Origin: Calamus simplicifolius
Lineage: Eukaryota > Streptophyta > Magnoliopsida > Arecales > Arecaceae
DNA: 64,000 nucleotides
Assembly (NCBI GenBank): GCA_900491605.1
Contig: UESW01000077.1
Coordinates: 1-64,000, forward strand
Reading direction: 5' to 3'
Part shown: piece after piece, positions 36,908-47,998 of the stretch
Position numbering within the stretch: position 1 is the first letter of the stretch
Layout of the letters: every line of letters begins with the position of its first letter
Notes under the pieces: generated by a model
What the model saw: only the letters and a program-made list of their open reading frames with translations
Databases searched by the model: none
Told to the model about the DNA's origin: nothing
Translations under genes and position numbers: made by a program

Positions 36908-38233
36908 TAGGCTATGTTTGGATCTTTGGAGGAAAAGAAAGGAAAGTAAAAAGAAGGAATGGAAGGGGAAGAAGGAAAAGAAGGATTGTTCTCCTTTCCT
37001 TATTTAGAAAGAATGAAAGGAAAAGAAAAATAATATCTTATTTGCATAGAGAAAGAAAAAGAAGAGAAGAATTTGTGACAATTATACCCCTCCATGATAG
37101 GAATGAAAAGATAAAGAATAGAAATAAAGGGATATTTTGTTTTCCATAAAAGTATGACTTAAACTTTTTCTCTCCTTTAGCTTACCCTTCGATTTTGGGT
37201 TAACAAATTTACCCTCGTTGAGAAAGAAAGATACTTTCATTCCCTTCTCCCTCTTTCTTTTATCCTCTTTCAAACAAGATACTAAGGAACTTGGTGACAC
37301 TCTAAAGTAATTACAAGGCCACCTAAGGTTATGTTTGGATGTTTGGAGGGAAAGGAAGGGGACAGTAAAAGAAAAAAAAGGGATGGGATGGTAGGGGAAG
37401 GAAGGGAAAGGAAAAGGTTGGTCTTTTTTTTTTTTTTTTGGATAGGAATGAAAGAAAAAGAAGGTAATATGAATTATCTTGTTTGGATAGGAGAGTAGGA
37501 GAAAGAAGGAAAAAAGATATGTGACAATTATACCATTCGTCCGGAACCTTGATCAAACGATGGAACGGAAAGAAAAAAAAGATATGTGACAATTATACCT
37601 CATTCATCTAGAACCTTGGATCAAACGATGGAACTCTCATCCATCAGATAAATCAAGGGCTGTGATTGTCTTACTTGTTTTAGGTAGTCGAAAGAGTGCA
37701 CAGAAATGACAACGTCAGGAGAAGCAAATGCTTCCTCGACCAATATACATCATTGTACATTAGTAAATTGTAGAATGTAACAAAACTAGTTCGTTCAAAT
37801 ATCTCTACATAGCAAATAAGTTAACATAGCAAATAAGTTGAAAGAAAAATAAAATAAAGTAAAATTAAAAGGAAGATTAGAAGAGGATAACAAAGGTAAC
37901 GATGGCAAAGGATGAAAAGGGTAATGGAACATCTGTTTCAAGGTGGTGCTCGGTGACGGTGAAAAGAAAGGCAACGGAAGGCAGTAGCGAGTTGAAAGAG
38001 AAGAACGGTGATGAAGAGAAAGGCAACATATAGAAAAGGATATTTTGATCTTCCAAAAAGTATTTAAACTTTTTTTCCTTCCCCAATTTGGATTAACAAA
38101 ATTATGCTCGTTACTCCTATTTCCCTCCCCTCTTTTTTTTCACCTCTTCCAAACAAGGTAACTTATGACCTTTCTTCTCCTTTTTCTTCCCTTTCCCTTC
38201 CTTCATTCCCTTCCATCCAAACATAATCTAAAA
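36908..38233. mobile_element. Two related purine/pyrimidine-rich MITE-like elements
   Basis: GGCTATGTTTGGATCTTTGG at 36908 and GGTTATGTTTGGATGTTTGG at 37327 start two related copies. Each has a purine-rich first half (GGAAAGGAAGG) and a pyrimidine-rich second half ending in CTCTTTCAAACAAG (37268) or CTCTTCCAAACAAG (38145). Both carry GACAATTATACC and AAAGTAT-CTTAAACTTTTT blocks in the middle. An additional inverted end, CCATCCAAACATAATC, is at 38214-38229. A 65-bp tandem duplication lies at 37516-37633. Confidence 0.5.
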
Positions 38234-41200
38234 GGAGCCATCGCACTCTTTTTTTATATATATATATATATATCCGGGAAATGTCACCTCGTGGAAGGGA
38301 CAGGGAGTCGCATGGATTCTGTGCGGAGATACAACGTTGTTTCTCTCCAGATGATATTAGTATGGGTTTTGAGAATGTTACAATCCGCCAGAGGATTAAT
38401 GGCGGAGTGTATCATCCCTTTCGCCCACGATTCGTGACATCTAATTGCGCCAAGAGGTATATTGATGATAGATGATGAAGAATAGCAAAGCAGTAATGTG
38501 TAATGATAGATCCTGATATTGATACAATAGGACATATACAAGACCTGTCTAAAATTCTTGATTTCTAAAATAAATATTTAAAGCAACATCAAACTTTTAT
38601 ATTAAAAAATCCCTTATCTCCAACCCTCCCAGCACTTGGCCTGAAACCCCATCCGCGCTGCTCCTTGGCATCTAAGCAATAAAGAGAAGATTGAAGGTGA
38701 TCAGCTACGCAGATTAAATTAGTTTTATACTTCCATTTAGATCAAATATATATATTTAACGAGTACTTAAACGAATATTTTACCGTTATGAATCTATATA
38801 TAAGACAAGTAAATTTTAAAGTTTTTAGACAAAAATTTGTGATTGGCGTGCAAATATTCAACAATTTCACAATAGTAATAATATAAAAGTTAACTATATT
38901 TAATATAGTTTAAGGAAAAAGACTGTCTTGTTCAAGAAATTTTTAGAATATTCACAGTTTCATTATTTTATGATTATGGTTGCGATGAATTCCAATGATA
39001 AGACTTGAAAGAAATCGATCAGTTTTTGAATGCATAAAGTATCAATTCTTAGTCCTGATTGGCTAAATTCAAAAGAAATTAGCTCTAAATTAATATGGAT
39101 TACTAGCTAGTAGTCTGACCTAAGTGTCTAGGTCCAAGAGAAATAATTAAATTTTGAACACATGTTACCATCAATTAACTCTAACTAGTTAAATCTGAAT
39201 TATATAGTTAGACTAGAGAGCAACAAGCATCCAATCCATAATGAACTTCTCAGCCATGTACGAAGATCAAGTTTCAAGTGCTAATGAGTTTTCATTTTCA
39301 ATCATATTTTCAAATTTATTTCTCATATTTCACATATCTCAAAACTCAACATCATGCCCAAGTAAAATGCATGTTGGATCCATATGTTTCAATTATTTTC
39401 ATACGTATTAACTCAATATATATTATTAAATTACTTTTTCTCATACGATTTGTAGCAATTTTAAAATTTGATTTTTTTTTCAATAATAATATCATTTTTA
39501 TTTATAAAATATAGTTAAAACTAATCATATGTTGTAATATTTCATTGGGTTAAGAGGCAAGTTTTAAGTGAAGTTCTTTCATGATAATAAAACTAATGCA
39601 TTCTAAAATCTAGAGTGACAGAGGCACTTACCCATTAATTATAATAATCACACGCACTTAGAAGTTGTGAATATTCTAGGTTTAAGAACTTTTGTTGGAT
39701 AGTGATTTGGATGGATTCTTCACGAGCAAGCGTTGTAGTCTTCCTCTTTTCTTAATCTTGTTAGGCTATCATAGGTCTCTTTCCCCATGGAATCCACATG
39801 GTTCTAGGTTGGTGCACTAGGTCCCATACACCGCTGGACATCAACCACGGTCGCTATCCTTAATATTTTTCCAAGTTTCTCGTTCAAAGACGGAACCGGG
39901 AGTCAAAGGCCAACGGAGGAACAGTCTCTTGGAAGCTTATTAGAGGTAGTATTTAATTTTTAAAAAGTTAAATAAATGTACAAAATAGCTTTTATTCAGA
40001 GAATAATTAAGGAAATAATCATCTTAAATAATCATCTTTTTTAGATAATAATTTTACCATCAAGGAATAGCTTTAGTTATTCCTGAATTCCCTAGGGAAT
40101 AAGTTTAGAGAATAATCTATAGTTAAATATGGATTATTCCCTTTGGTTAACCTTTTTCAAAGTTATTCCCTATTGTTATAGATAAGAAAGAATATAAGGG
40201 ATATCTCCCTTTATCTCCTATTTCAAACACAGCCTTAGAGGATCAACCGATTTAACACAAGCAATGGCTATGGCAACAGCCATGCACCTGATCAAATTTG
40301 CATCTAAAATAAGGAAATAGATAATGGTGAGAAATATTAATTATTTACTTTCACTAAAATTGATTTTATAAAAGCTAAAAATTTATGAAATCTAAATTAA
40401 AATAAAGGATTTATTTTTCATAAAATTATTTTATATTCACATATTTTAAGAAATCTAGGTAAATCAAATAACTTCTTGCATTTTGCTGTTAATTTTTTTT
40501 TTAAGGATCAATGCAATAAGTTCAAGGAGACTAGGAGGATAATCGAAAAAAGTTAGTTCTAAATTAGACGAAGAAAAAGTATTTATAGTGTATCAATATT
40601 TTTGAGATACCAATTTTGTGTTTATAAAAATGATGGCTTGTGTGCATGGCTAACATGAAAGAAAAAAAAAAATTATAAATTGCCTCCCTGCTCCTTTTTC
40701 ATCTTCATTGGATTTGGATTTAATGTTGTTGCCACTGCTACTTGTGCGATAGATAGATAGATTGTTGGAGGGGATCTTGAATCCAAGGATGGGGATAGAG
40801 AAAGATGATCGATGAAATGGAGTTGATAAGATGAGAGAATGATTGTTTATAGAACAAGTAAAGGGGATATTGATGGATGGGGATAGAGCCGATGACCAAA
40901 TGGAGTCAATGAGGTGAGTGAGCAAGTGATTACATAAATAAGAATAATTGGTAGGAAGGTGATTCTTCCACGTGAAGTGAACGATTATGGAAATGGGAGT
41001 TTAAAATTTGAAAATTTATCACTTGTCGCTATCTTCGGAAAGTATCTCAGCAAAAACGATGGTAGACATTAAAAAAAGGTTAATTTCTACTTGATCATTC
41101 TAGAGTAAGGATAACATGACGATAAAAGAGTTCTACTTGAGCATTTTAGAATAAGGTTAACATGATGATCAGTTCAATTGATTAGAAATTGATCAAAACA

Positions 41201-41822
41201 TTCTTTCCTACTTCAAAAATATCGTAACAAAACATTTCAAATGATATCTTATAAGCAACGATAACAATAGGAAGGACTTGAGATGGAAGATATATTTTCA
41301 TCATTACCCTTGCCCTTCCCACTTCCACATGCATCCCTAAACGGAGAATGATTTCTCCCCATCCTCTCTTTTACAATTCTTTATTATCTAATTTTTTAAG
41401 TATTGGCTATTAATTTTGGTAGACATTTAAAATACATCAAAAGGTTCGAACTTAAGAACGTATACCAATATTTATAGTAAGATGGAAGTCCAAATTTATT
41501 TAAGTGCACTTGTTATCACGTGTATAATTAAACACAATATAACCTAACATACATATCTATTTAATAAGAATGTAATAATTATTTGACATTAAAAAAAAAT
41601 ATGCCAATAGATCAAAAAGTTATTTTATTTTTATTTCATCTTCGTCTTCATTTATTTCCTTAAAACCTATCTTTATTGTTCATCTTCATTGCCTTTTTTT
41701 TATTTATGTTAAACAAAATCTTTACCTAAAACCCACTCGATTTAAATCAAAAAAATTGTGTGGATTTTATGAAGCCATATGGCTCAAATCCATGTTCAAA
41801 CCTATTTTTGATAGCCGTTGAC
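38234..41822. other. Intergenic stretch, no gene seen
   Basis: (TA)n microsatellite at 38255-38273. 38275-38480 is less AT-rich but has no recognisable domain. 39960-40235 ends in CAAACACAGCCTTA, a common MITE edge, without a clear partner. 41088 and 41131 start a small direct repeat (CTACTTGATCATTC / CTACTTGAGCATTT). Confidence 0.4.
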
Positions 41823-44757
41823 TAGAGATGGACATTGGGTCAGGGCCATCCATCGCCCGGCCTAGCCTGGCACGAAGTCATGCCTGCTACAGCAACAGGC
41901 CGTGCCAAGCATGACTCATAAAAAGGCACCGAGTTCCAAATTTTAGTCCACGGACCAAGCTTGACACAACCCATTAGGGCCTGGATGGGCATGGCCCACA
42001 AGGGTCAGGCACGACATTCCGCGGGCCAGCCCAGCACGGCCCGTAAGGGCCTGGGCTGGGCCATGGGCAGGCATGGCCCATCCCTCTTAATAAATTTTTT
42101 ATTTATAAAAAATATTTTTAATAAATTAAAAAAATATTAAAAACTAAGGATTTATTAATATAAAGTCACCTTAACGATGAAGGGTTTGGCATAGACCCCT
42201 ACTAGTTTATTAATTTAAAATTAAAATGATACATAAAGGTAGGGGGCTAGGCCTGACCTCCAAAATACAATAAGAAAGAAAAAAAATAGAGATGACTCAC
42301 TTTAATAATTAAAAAAATAAAAATATATAATTATAAAAATAAAGATGACTCACTCATCAGTAGTGTTTGTATCATCATCATCTTCGCTGGATAAATCATG
42401 TTCACATTTATTTTAAAGTTTCGCCTTAGCATCCAACCAATCTTGAAGCAAAGAAGCATTTCAACCGTGTCGCTAGTCATCATGCTTCTCTTTTCTTAAG
42501 AACACGCCAACCTACACTAAAAGAGATTCTGATGCTACTATGGACATCGACACAGCTAAAATATTGCGTGCAATGGCAGACATAATAGGATATTAATTTT
42601 TAACACTCTTCAACCAAGCTAATACATCTAGATTCTCTACTTGATTTTCATCATATGTAGACCGAAGATCATTTCATAAATAAAATTCTAATTCACTACT
42701 TAAAGATGAAGAAGATGAAGATGAACTTGAAGCATGTGTGTGTTTTCGTTGTGCAATGAATGAAAAAATAGATAACGAACAAGAACTAGAAGAAGAAACA
42801 GATCTTTGTAGTTTTTTTTATCATATAAAGCATAAATATCATAAAGAAGTTGTGTTACTTCAATTTAAGCAGGTTCAAGATTTTGAATCATATTTTCATA
42901 ATATGCATCAAGTAAAATTAGTACGCCATTCAATTTAACTCTTGGATCAAATACGGCAGTTAAGTTATGCATAGGATATATTTTGTCCCAATATTCATTC
43001 CATTTAGATTTTATTTGTTCAATAATAGGTATTAAAACATTATCATATCTATGTTCAACAAATTTTTGACTAATTATATATGCTTGCTGTAAAAATGAAC
43101 ATAAAGTTGGATAATAAATACCAGAAAAAAAATAGTAGCATTATAAAAACAAAAAATCTTTAAAATTTTACCTTTATTTCAATCAGTTTCAGTCAATAAA
43201 GCCTAATCTACGATCATTAATATATGCACTTAATAAGTTTTTATATGGGTATGCATCAAGTATCATGCTATATTGAGTTTCAACGAGTAATTATATCGAG
43301 TTTAAATTTTTTAAAATATTTAACATGATTTATATATAGTTGCTTAAATTCTTGAAGTCTCTTGAAGCATGAATAAAGGAAACTGCATTTTTAATTTTTA
43401 AAATAATGTCTTGAATCATACCCATGCTAGCTTGAATAGAAAGATTTAAGATATGACATGCACATCTAATATGCAATAAATTTTCATTTAACATGGGATG
43501 CAATAAGTCCTTCAATAATGCAACAATAATTATTATTAGATGCATTATCAAAAGTAATAGACATGATTTTATTATTAATATTATATGAGAATGCAATTTG
43601 ATAAATGGCATTTGAAATTTGTTGCCCAAAATCTGAAAAATCAAAAGCATAAAATTATTTAATTATTAATTATTATCAATATAATGAGCATTAATAGCAA
43701 TAAAAATAATTACTACCTATATAAGTTAAAGAAAGTTTTACATTTAAAATATAGAGCATTTTAATTAAACTTTATCTTATTGCTAAAAAGTTAGACATAG
43801 TTACTCTTCTAAATGTATGCCTACTGGTTCTTCTGTAAGCAGGTTATAGGGCTAATTAAATATATTCTTCAAAATTAAAAGATTCACATAAACTAAAAGA
43901 TAATTCATTCTTAACTATCCATCTTATAAGTAATTTTCTTTATTTTTATGATTATATGCAAAATTACCTGTAAGTCACCCTCTTGTATATTAAAGATACT
44001 TTGAAGACGAGAATCATGCATCCTATGACTCTTTTGATGTTTTTAAATGGTTTGTTCCCCATTACTACTACAACTATAAAGTTTAACATATTTTTTATAT
44101 TTTGCTTTCAAGACTTCATCAACCATAATTCTATCAAATTCATTACATACATCACTAGTCCTTTACAAAAGGTTTGACCTTCACCGTCACTGGTTCCAGA
44201 GAAAACTTAGGGATTAGTTTTCTCTCCCTCGGAAATAGGGGACATGCCAAAATGACTTTCATCATAAGATATCATATCTAAATTGATGAATGCAAAAAAT
44301 AAAAACTAACCACAAGGAGGAATTGAGTAGAGAACCAGAGGTGGAGCCAAGATTTGTGAGCTTCCTCTTGTGCTTTGCCTCTTGTACTTCTAATTTCTCA
44401 ATAAGAACCTTCTCTTATGTAGCACTTGAACATTGCTAAATGCAAACTAAAAATTAAATTGCTAGAAGAGAAATAGTAGTAGTAGAGAATGAGAAAAGAG
44501 AAAGGAGAATGAGTATTTATCGGACTTCAATTTTTTTTTTTTCCAAAACCTCCTCAATTTAGCCATTTTTTAGCTATGATGGGGTAAAAAGGGTAATTTA
44601 CCCTTAACTAGCCATTTTAGTCATTACTGGCCGTGCTAAGCATTTTTAACCGTTACGGACCGTGCCAAACCTAATCCGTTTAGTAACATTCCAGGCATGA
44701 TTTATTAATATGTGATCCGATACTGTGCCGAGTCCAATGCCTAATACTACCATTAGC
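41823..44757 (-). mobile_element. Decayed hAT-superfamily DNA transposon
   Basis: It encloses a broken hAT transposase. The ends are GC-rich, with repeated GGCACG / CCGTGCC motifs (41860-42075 and 44625-44720), typical of plant hAT termini. The candidate inverted ends TAGAGATGGACATTGGGTC (41823) and, on the minus strand, TAATGGTAGTATTAGGCATTGG (44757) share only part of their sequence. No clean 8-bp duplication is seen, so the borders are approximate. Confidence 0.6.
42355..44200 (-). pseudogene. hAT transposase (BED finger to dimerisation domain), broken
   Basis: Reading leftward: a BED-type zinc finger remnant at about 44130-43990 (KYKKYVKLYSCSSNG then KHQKSH; key cysteines lost). The catalytic core has SITFDNASNNN at about 43560, containing a DDE-type aspartate, then HIRCACHILNLSIQASMG at about 43470-43410. 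The C-terminal hAT dimerisation domain at about 42640-42430 has LDVLAWLKS, YPIMSAIARNILAVSMS, IVASES and LLQDWLDAKAK. An acidic tail (SSEDDDDT) follows. Many stops and frameshifts. The order matches RICESLEEPER/DAYSLEEPER-like plant hAT proteins. Confidence 0.8.
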
Positions 44758-45408
44758 GATTGAATTCAAGCATTTTCGTTATTTTACCATGCATAATAAT
44801 AATAGTACAAAATACGATTGAGTCTTATTTTATTATTATTATTCTTTAACTTCTATCATAATCATAGAACATCCATCATCTCATTTCATTTTCACGCTGT
44901 CATCGTCGACGTAAGGCTGGAGCTAGCTCGCAGCCGCCGTCGCGCGTCCTCTTTGTACCGGAAATAATTTTGATTGGAACAGCTGAACAAGCCCGCCGTG
45001 ACTCTTCTTCTTATCGTGGAATATTTTTTTACACCATAAATTATATTTAAAATAATAAGTCGAGAAGAGGGAATGCGCGTGGTCCCCGCAGCAGAAAGCC
45101 TGGACTCCAGCGTCCACCGGATGGCTGGCCTATTTTGAGCTATCCACTCATATCCATAAATTTAATACATACGACCAAAATCTAGGCAATAACCAGCCGC
45201 ACAAGGCAAAGTAGGCAACCGGCCGCCGAGGGCAAGCTCTCTTTCTCCGTGTGCCGATCCCTCCTCTCATTCCCTCTACGGGAAAGAGCACCACGAGAGA
45301 GTCCCGGGCACTCCATCCTTCATACGCGTGTCCCTCCGTCCCATTGGCGACCAAAGGACGCATAGAAAGAGAGAGAGAGAGAGAGAGAGAGACCGCTGAG
45401 AGAGAAGC
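44758..45408 (+). promoter_or_regulatory. Upstream region and 5' leader of the dCTP pyrophosphatase-like gene
   Basis: GC content rises from about 44890 toward the gene. A (GA)n microsatellite at about 45365-45392 sits just before the ATG, a common 5'-UTR feature in plants. I see no unambiguous TATA box; the transcription start is unknown. Confidence 0.4.
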
Positions 45409-46250
45409 ATGAAAGAAGTGGTTTCAGAAGGCATGGAGGGCGAAGCGAGCGTCACTCTCGACGATCTCAAGAAGAAGATGGCCGACTTCGCAAGAGAAAG
45501 AGATTGGGATCAGTTCCACAGCCCAGAAACCTCCTCTTAGCCTTGGTACCTTCCCTTTTTTCCTCTGAACCGCTCAACTTTCTTCAACTAGATTCAAGCT
45601 TTTTTTTTCTTTCTTTTTGGTTGGGGGGCCGGGGTGTGCTTATCTTCTCTTTTGCTTATGTTGCCGGTTTTCGTATGTTTTGGTCGGGGGAATGTTTGGT
45701 TGTATTATTGCAGCCCCCGAAGCCACGTTTTCTTTTCATGCACTGGGGACATTCCCAAAGGAAGCAGAAGGGTAGATCCTAACATGCATCAAATACTGAG
45801 ATCATTCGCTTTTCTTGTTCCCTTTTATTCAGAGCCCGCCCCAAAGATAAGGAAAATGGAATTTTATTTTATTTTTAATTCTCTTTCTCTCTTCTTTTGG
45901 TGTTGGTTTTGGTGGTGGTGAAGGTGGGAGAGGTAGGGGAGCTGTCGGAGATTTTTCAGTGGAGAGGGGAGGTCCCCAAGGGCCTCCCAGACTGGAAGGA
46001 GGAGGAGAAGGAGCACCTGGGGGAGGAGCTCTCTGATGTGCTGCTCTACCTTGTGAGGCTCTCAGACATCTGTGGAGTGGACCTCGGAAAGGCTGCCCTC
46101 AGGAAGGTGGAGCTCAATGCCCTCAAGTACCCAGTTCACCAGTGCAAGGGCTCTTCCAAGAAGAACACCCGCTACTCCAACTCCAACACCAATAGCAACA
46201 GCGTTACCTCGACCCTCGATGAGCACACCAACAGTGGATCTTCTAATTAA
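45409..46250 (+). CDS. DCTPP1: dCTP pyrophosphatase 1-like protein (MazG-type NTP pyrophosphohydrolase), two exons, one apparent frameshift
   Basis: Enzyme of the all-alpha NTP pyrophosphatase family, expected to hydrolyse dCTP and modified dCTP analogues to the monophosphate and pyrophosphate, cleaning the nucleotide pool. Exon 1 is 45409-45545 and exon 2 45924-46250, joined by a GT-AG intron (GTACCTTCC to GGTGAAG). The protein would be about 155 residues, close to the animal DCTPP1 length. Motifs: FARERDWDQFHS, RNLLLAL, then VGEVGELSEIFQW and EELSDVLLYLVRLSD, which supply the metal-binding E-x-x-E and E-x-x-D pairs. LRKVELNALKYPV closes the core; a Ser/Asn-rich tail follows. In exon 1 the frame from the ATG hits a stop at 45538-45540. 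A one-base loss at about 45522-45525 (a CCC run) separates FHS from RNLLLAL. Either an assembly error or a real inactivating change. ATG choice is by similarity and position. Confidence 0.85.
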
Positions 46251-46505
46251 GGGACTCTGATGAGCTCAGGTGGTGGTTTGGTACAGACTGCTTGCTGATG
46301 AACTCCATAGTTGGACAAGATACCGAAGAAGACAAGGCTATTTTGGTTTTAGCTTTTCTTTTTTGGTTGCATGGGCACCATCATGGGTGGCTTATTGAAT
46401 GTAGAAGCATATCTTGTGGGCAAAACACTTCGTGCAGTGCTTTTCGATCTATTTTGTCTTTCAACTTGCGAGTGACTTTTTCTTCAAGAAGATTATAATA
46501 ATAGT

Positions 46506-46511
46506 AATAAA
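46506..46511 (+). terminator. Likely poly(A) signal of the dCTP pyrophosphatase-like gene
   Basis: AATAAA about 256 bases after the stop codon, in AT-rich sequence. No other strong signal lies closer. Confidence 0.4.
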
Positions 46512-47230
46512 ATTTCAAGGACTTCATATATAGTTTATATGCTTGCTTTAAATTTCTTTTTTCCAGGCTTCGATCTCCAGTGTATGTGTTACGCTACTGC
46601 TCTTCATAACTGGAGCCCTTCACCGCAGTGTTGGTTTTGCTGAATGAGGTCATGTCAAGGAAACACATAACTGCAAGGACAGCAGCTTTATTGCCTAACT
46701 CAAGGCAGGAGTAGGAGTTAAATGGGACCCCTCTGTGTGTGGAGTCTAGTCCTCTTCGTTGTGCGTCATTGTTTTTTTCGTTTAACCTTTTCTCTCTTTA
46801 ACCCTGATTGTTTTGTGGTGTGGGGGTTCCATCGGTTGGTACTTTTGGTAATTAGCTTGGAAGGCAGGTCTGTTTGGCATGTTGACTTGACTCCCTCTAA
46901 TATGGCTCTCCCCATAAATTAATTACTTGGATGCATTGGGAGTTTGTTTTCCTTCTACATGTTTTGACTCTGATAAGCAACGTGAAAATATCATTCTATA
47001 TTTTAATTCTTTGTCTAGGATGTGAAAAATGTTTTTATTTTTATTTTTATTTTATTCTTTTGTTTGCAATTGAATGAACTACCTCTTTAATAATATTTTA
47101 TTCTTTCACTCTTTGTTTCTTTCATTTTATTCTTCTACTTTCTCGGTTCTGATTTGGCAACAATTCAACTCGAACTTCAGCTTTCAACTCAAAAAAATCA
47201 AGTGCTGGTTATCGTATTGACTTGCAAATT
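46512..47230. other. Downstream flank of the gene, no further gene seen
   Basis: AT-rich non-coding sequence with T-rich runs at 47030-47060 and 47085-47140. The open frame at 46722-46922 resembles no known protein. Confidence 0.4.
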
Positions 47231-47462
47231 TGTTAAAAGATAATGGTTGTTAGTTTGTTAGAGTTAATTTTTTAAATAATAAGTCTATCTTTTATGATTT
47301 GATAGGATAGCTTTAGATGGATATCCGTAGAAACAAGAAACAATATTTATATGGTGATATGCTTAATGAAACCTAATAGAAAAATTTTATTCTTGAGTGA
47401 AAACCATTCTTCTACTTTGATTCCTCTTCCCAAAATAATCTGAGTTGAAAACAATCCGAACA
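47231..47462 (+). repeat. 5' LTR of copia element (copy 4)
   Basis: A 232-bp LTR, TGTTAAAAGATAATGG... to ...AACA, nearly identical to 52008-52262 apart from a 23-bp gap near 47321 and a few substitutions. The primer site TAGTATCAGAGCC follows at about 47468, one base off the usual TGGTATCAGAGC. Confidence 0.9.
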
Positions 47463-47998
47463 AAAATTAGTATCAGAGCCAGATTCGAAGTTCAAGGAGG
47501 AACGATCGACTGTAAGAAAAAAGTTTAGTAAAAGCGAAGAGGATGAAAAGATCGAAGCCAGCGGTACTTTCCTTCCACGCGTAGCCGACGAGTTCTTCCA
47601 TCAGGTTCTTTCATTCTATAATTTTCTTCTTCCAAAAAAAAAAAAAGGATAACGTCGCCGAGATTCCGCACGAGCAAGCCGGCCGTTTTTTCTTCCGTTT
47701 TCGAATTCCACTTAGTGTCAGTTTTCTTTCATTGGCGTTAGTTGGTGCCTCTATTTGAAAAACAGCATTTAAGGGCCACGATTCCGTGGCCTCTAGAAGA
47801 CGTTGCTGCCGTTGTTTTTGAGGGAACAGGGAGCGGAAACGGTGTGTTTCTGCTGTGGCTGTTTTGCCGAGAGAACATAGGTGTGTTTCTGCTATGGCTG
47901 TTTTGCCGAGAGAACATAGGAACGGAAACGAACGTAACCTATCCCACGAGGCAATCAACAAAGAAATGGTGAAAAGAAAAAATTGCTACAAAAAATTC

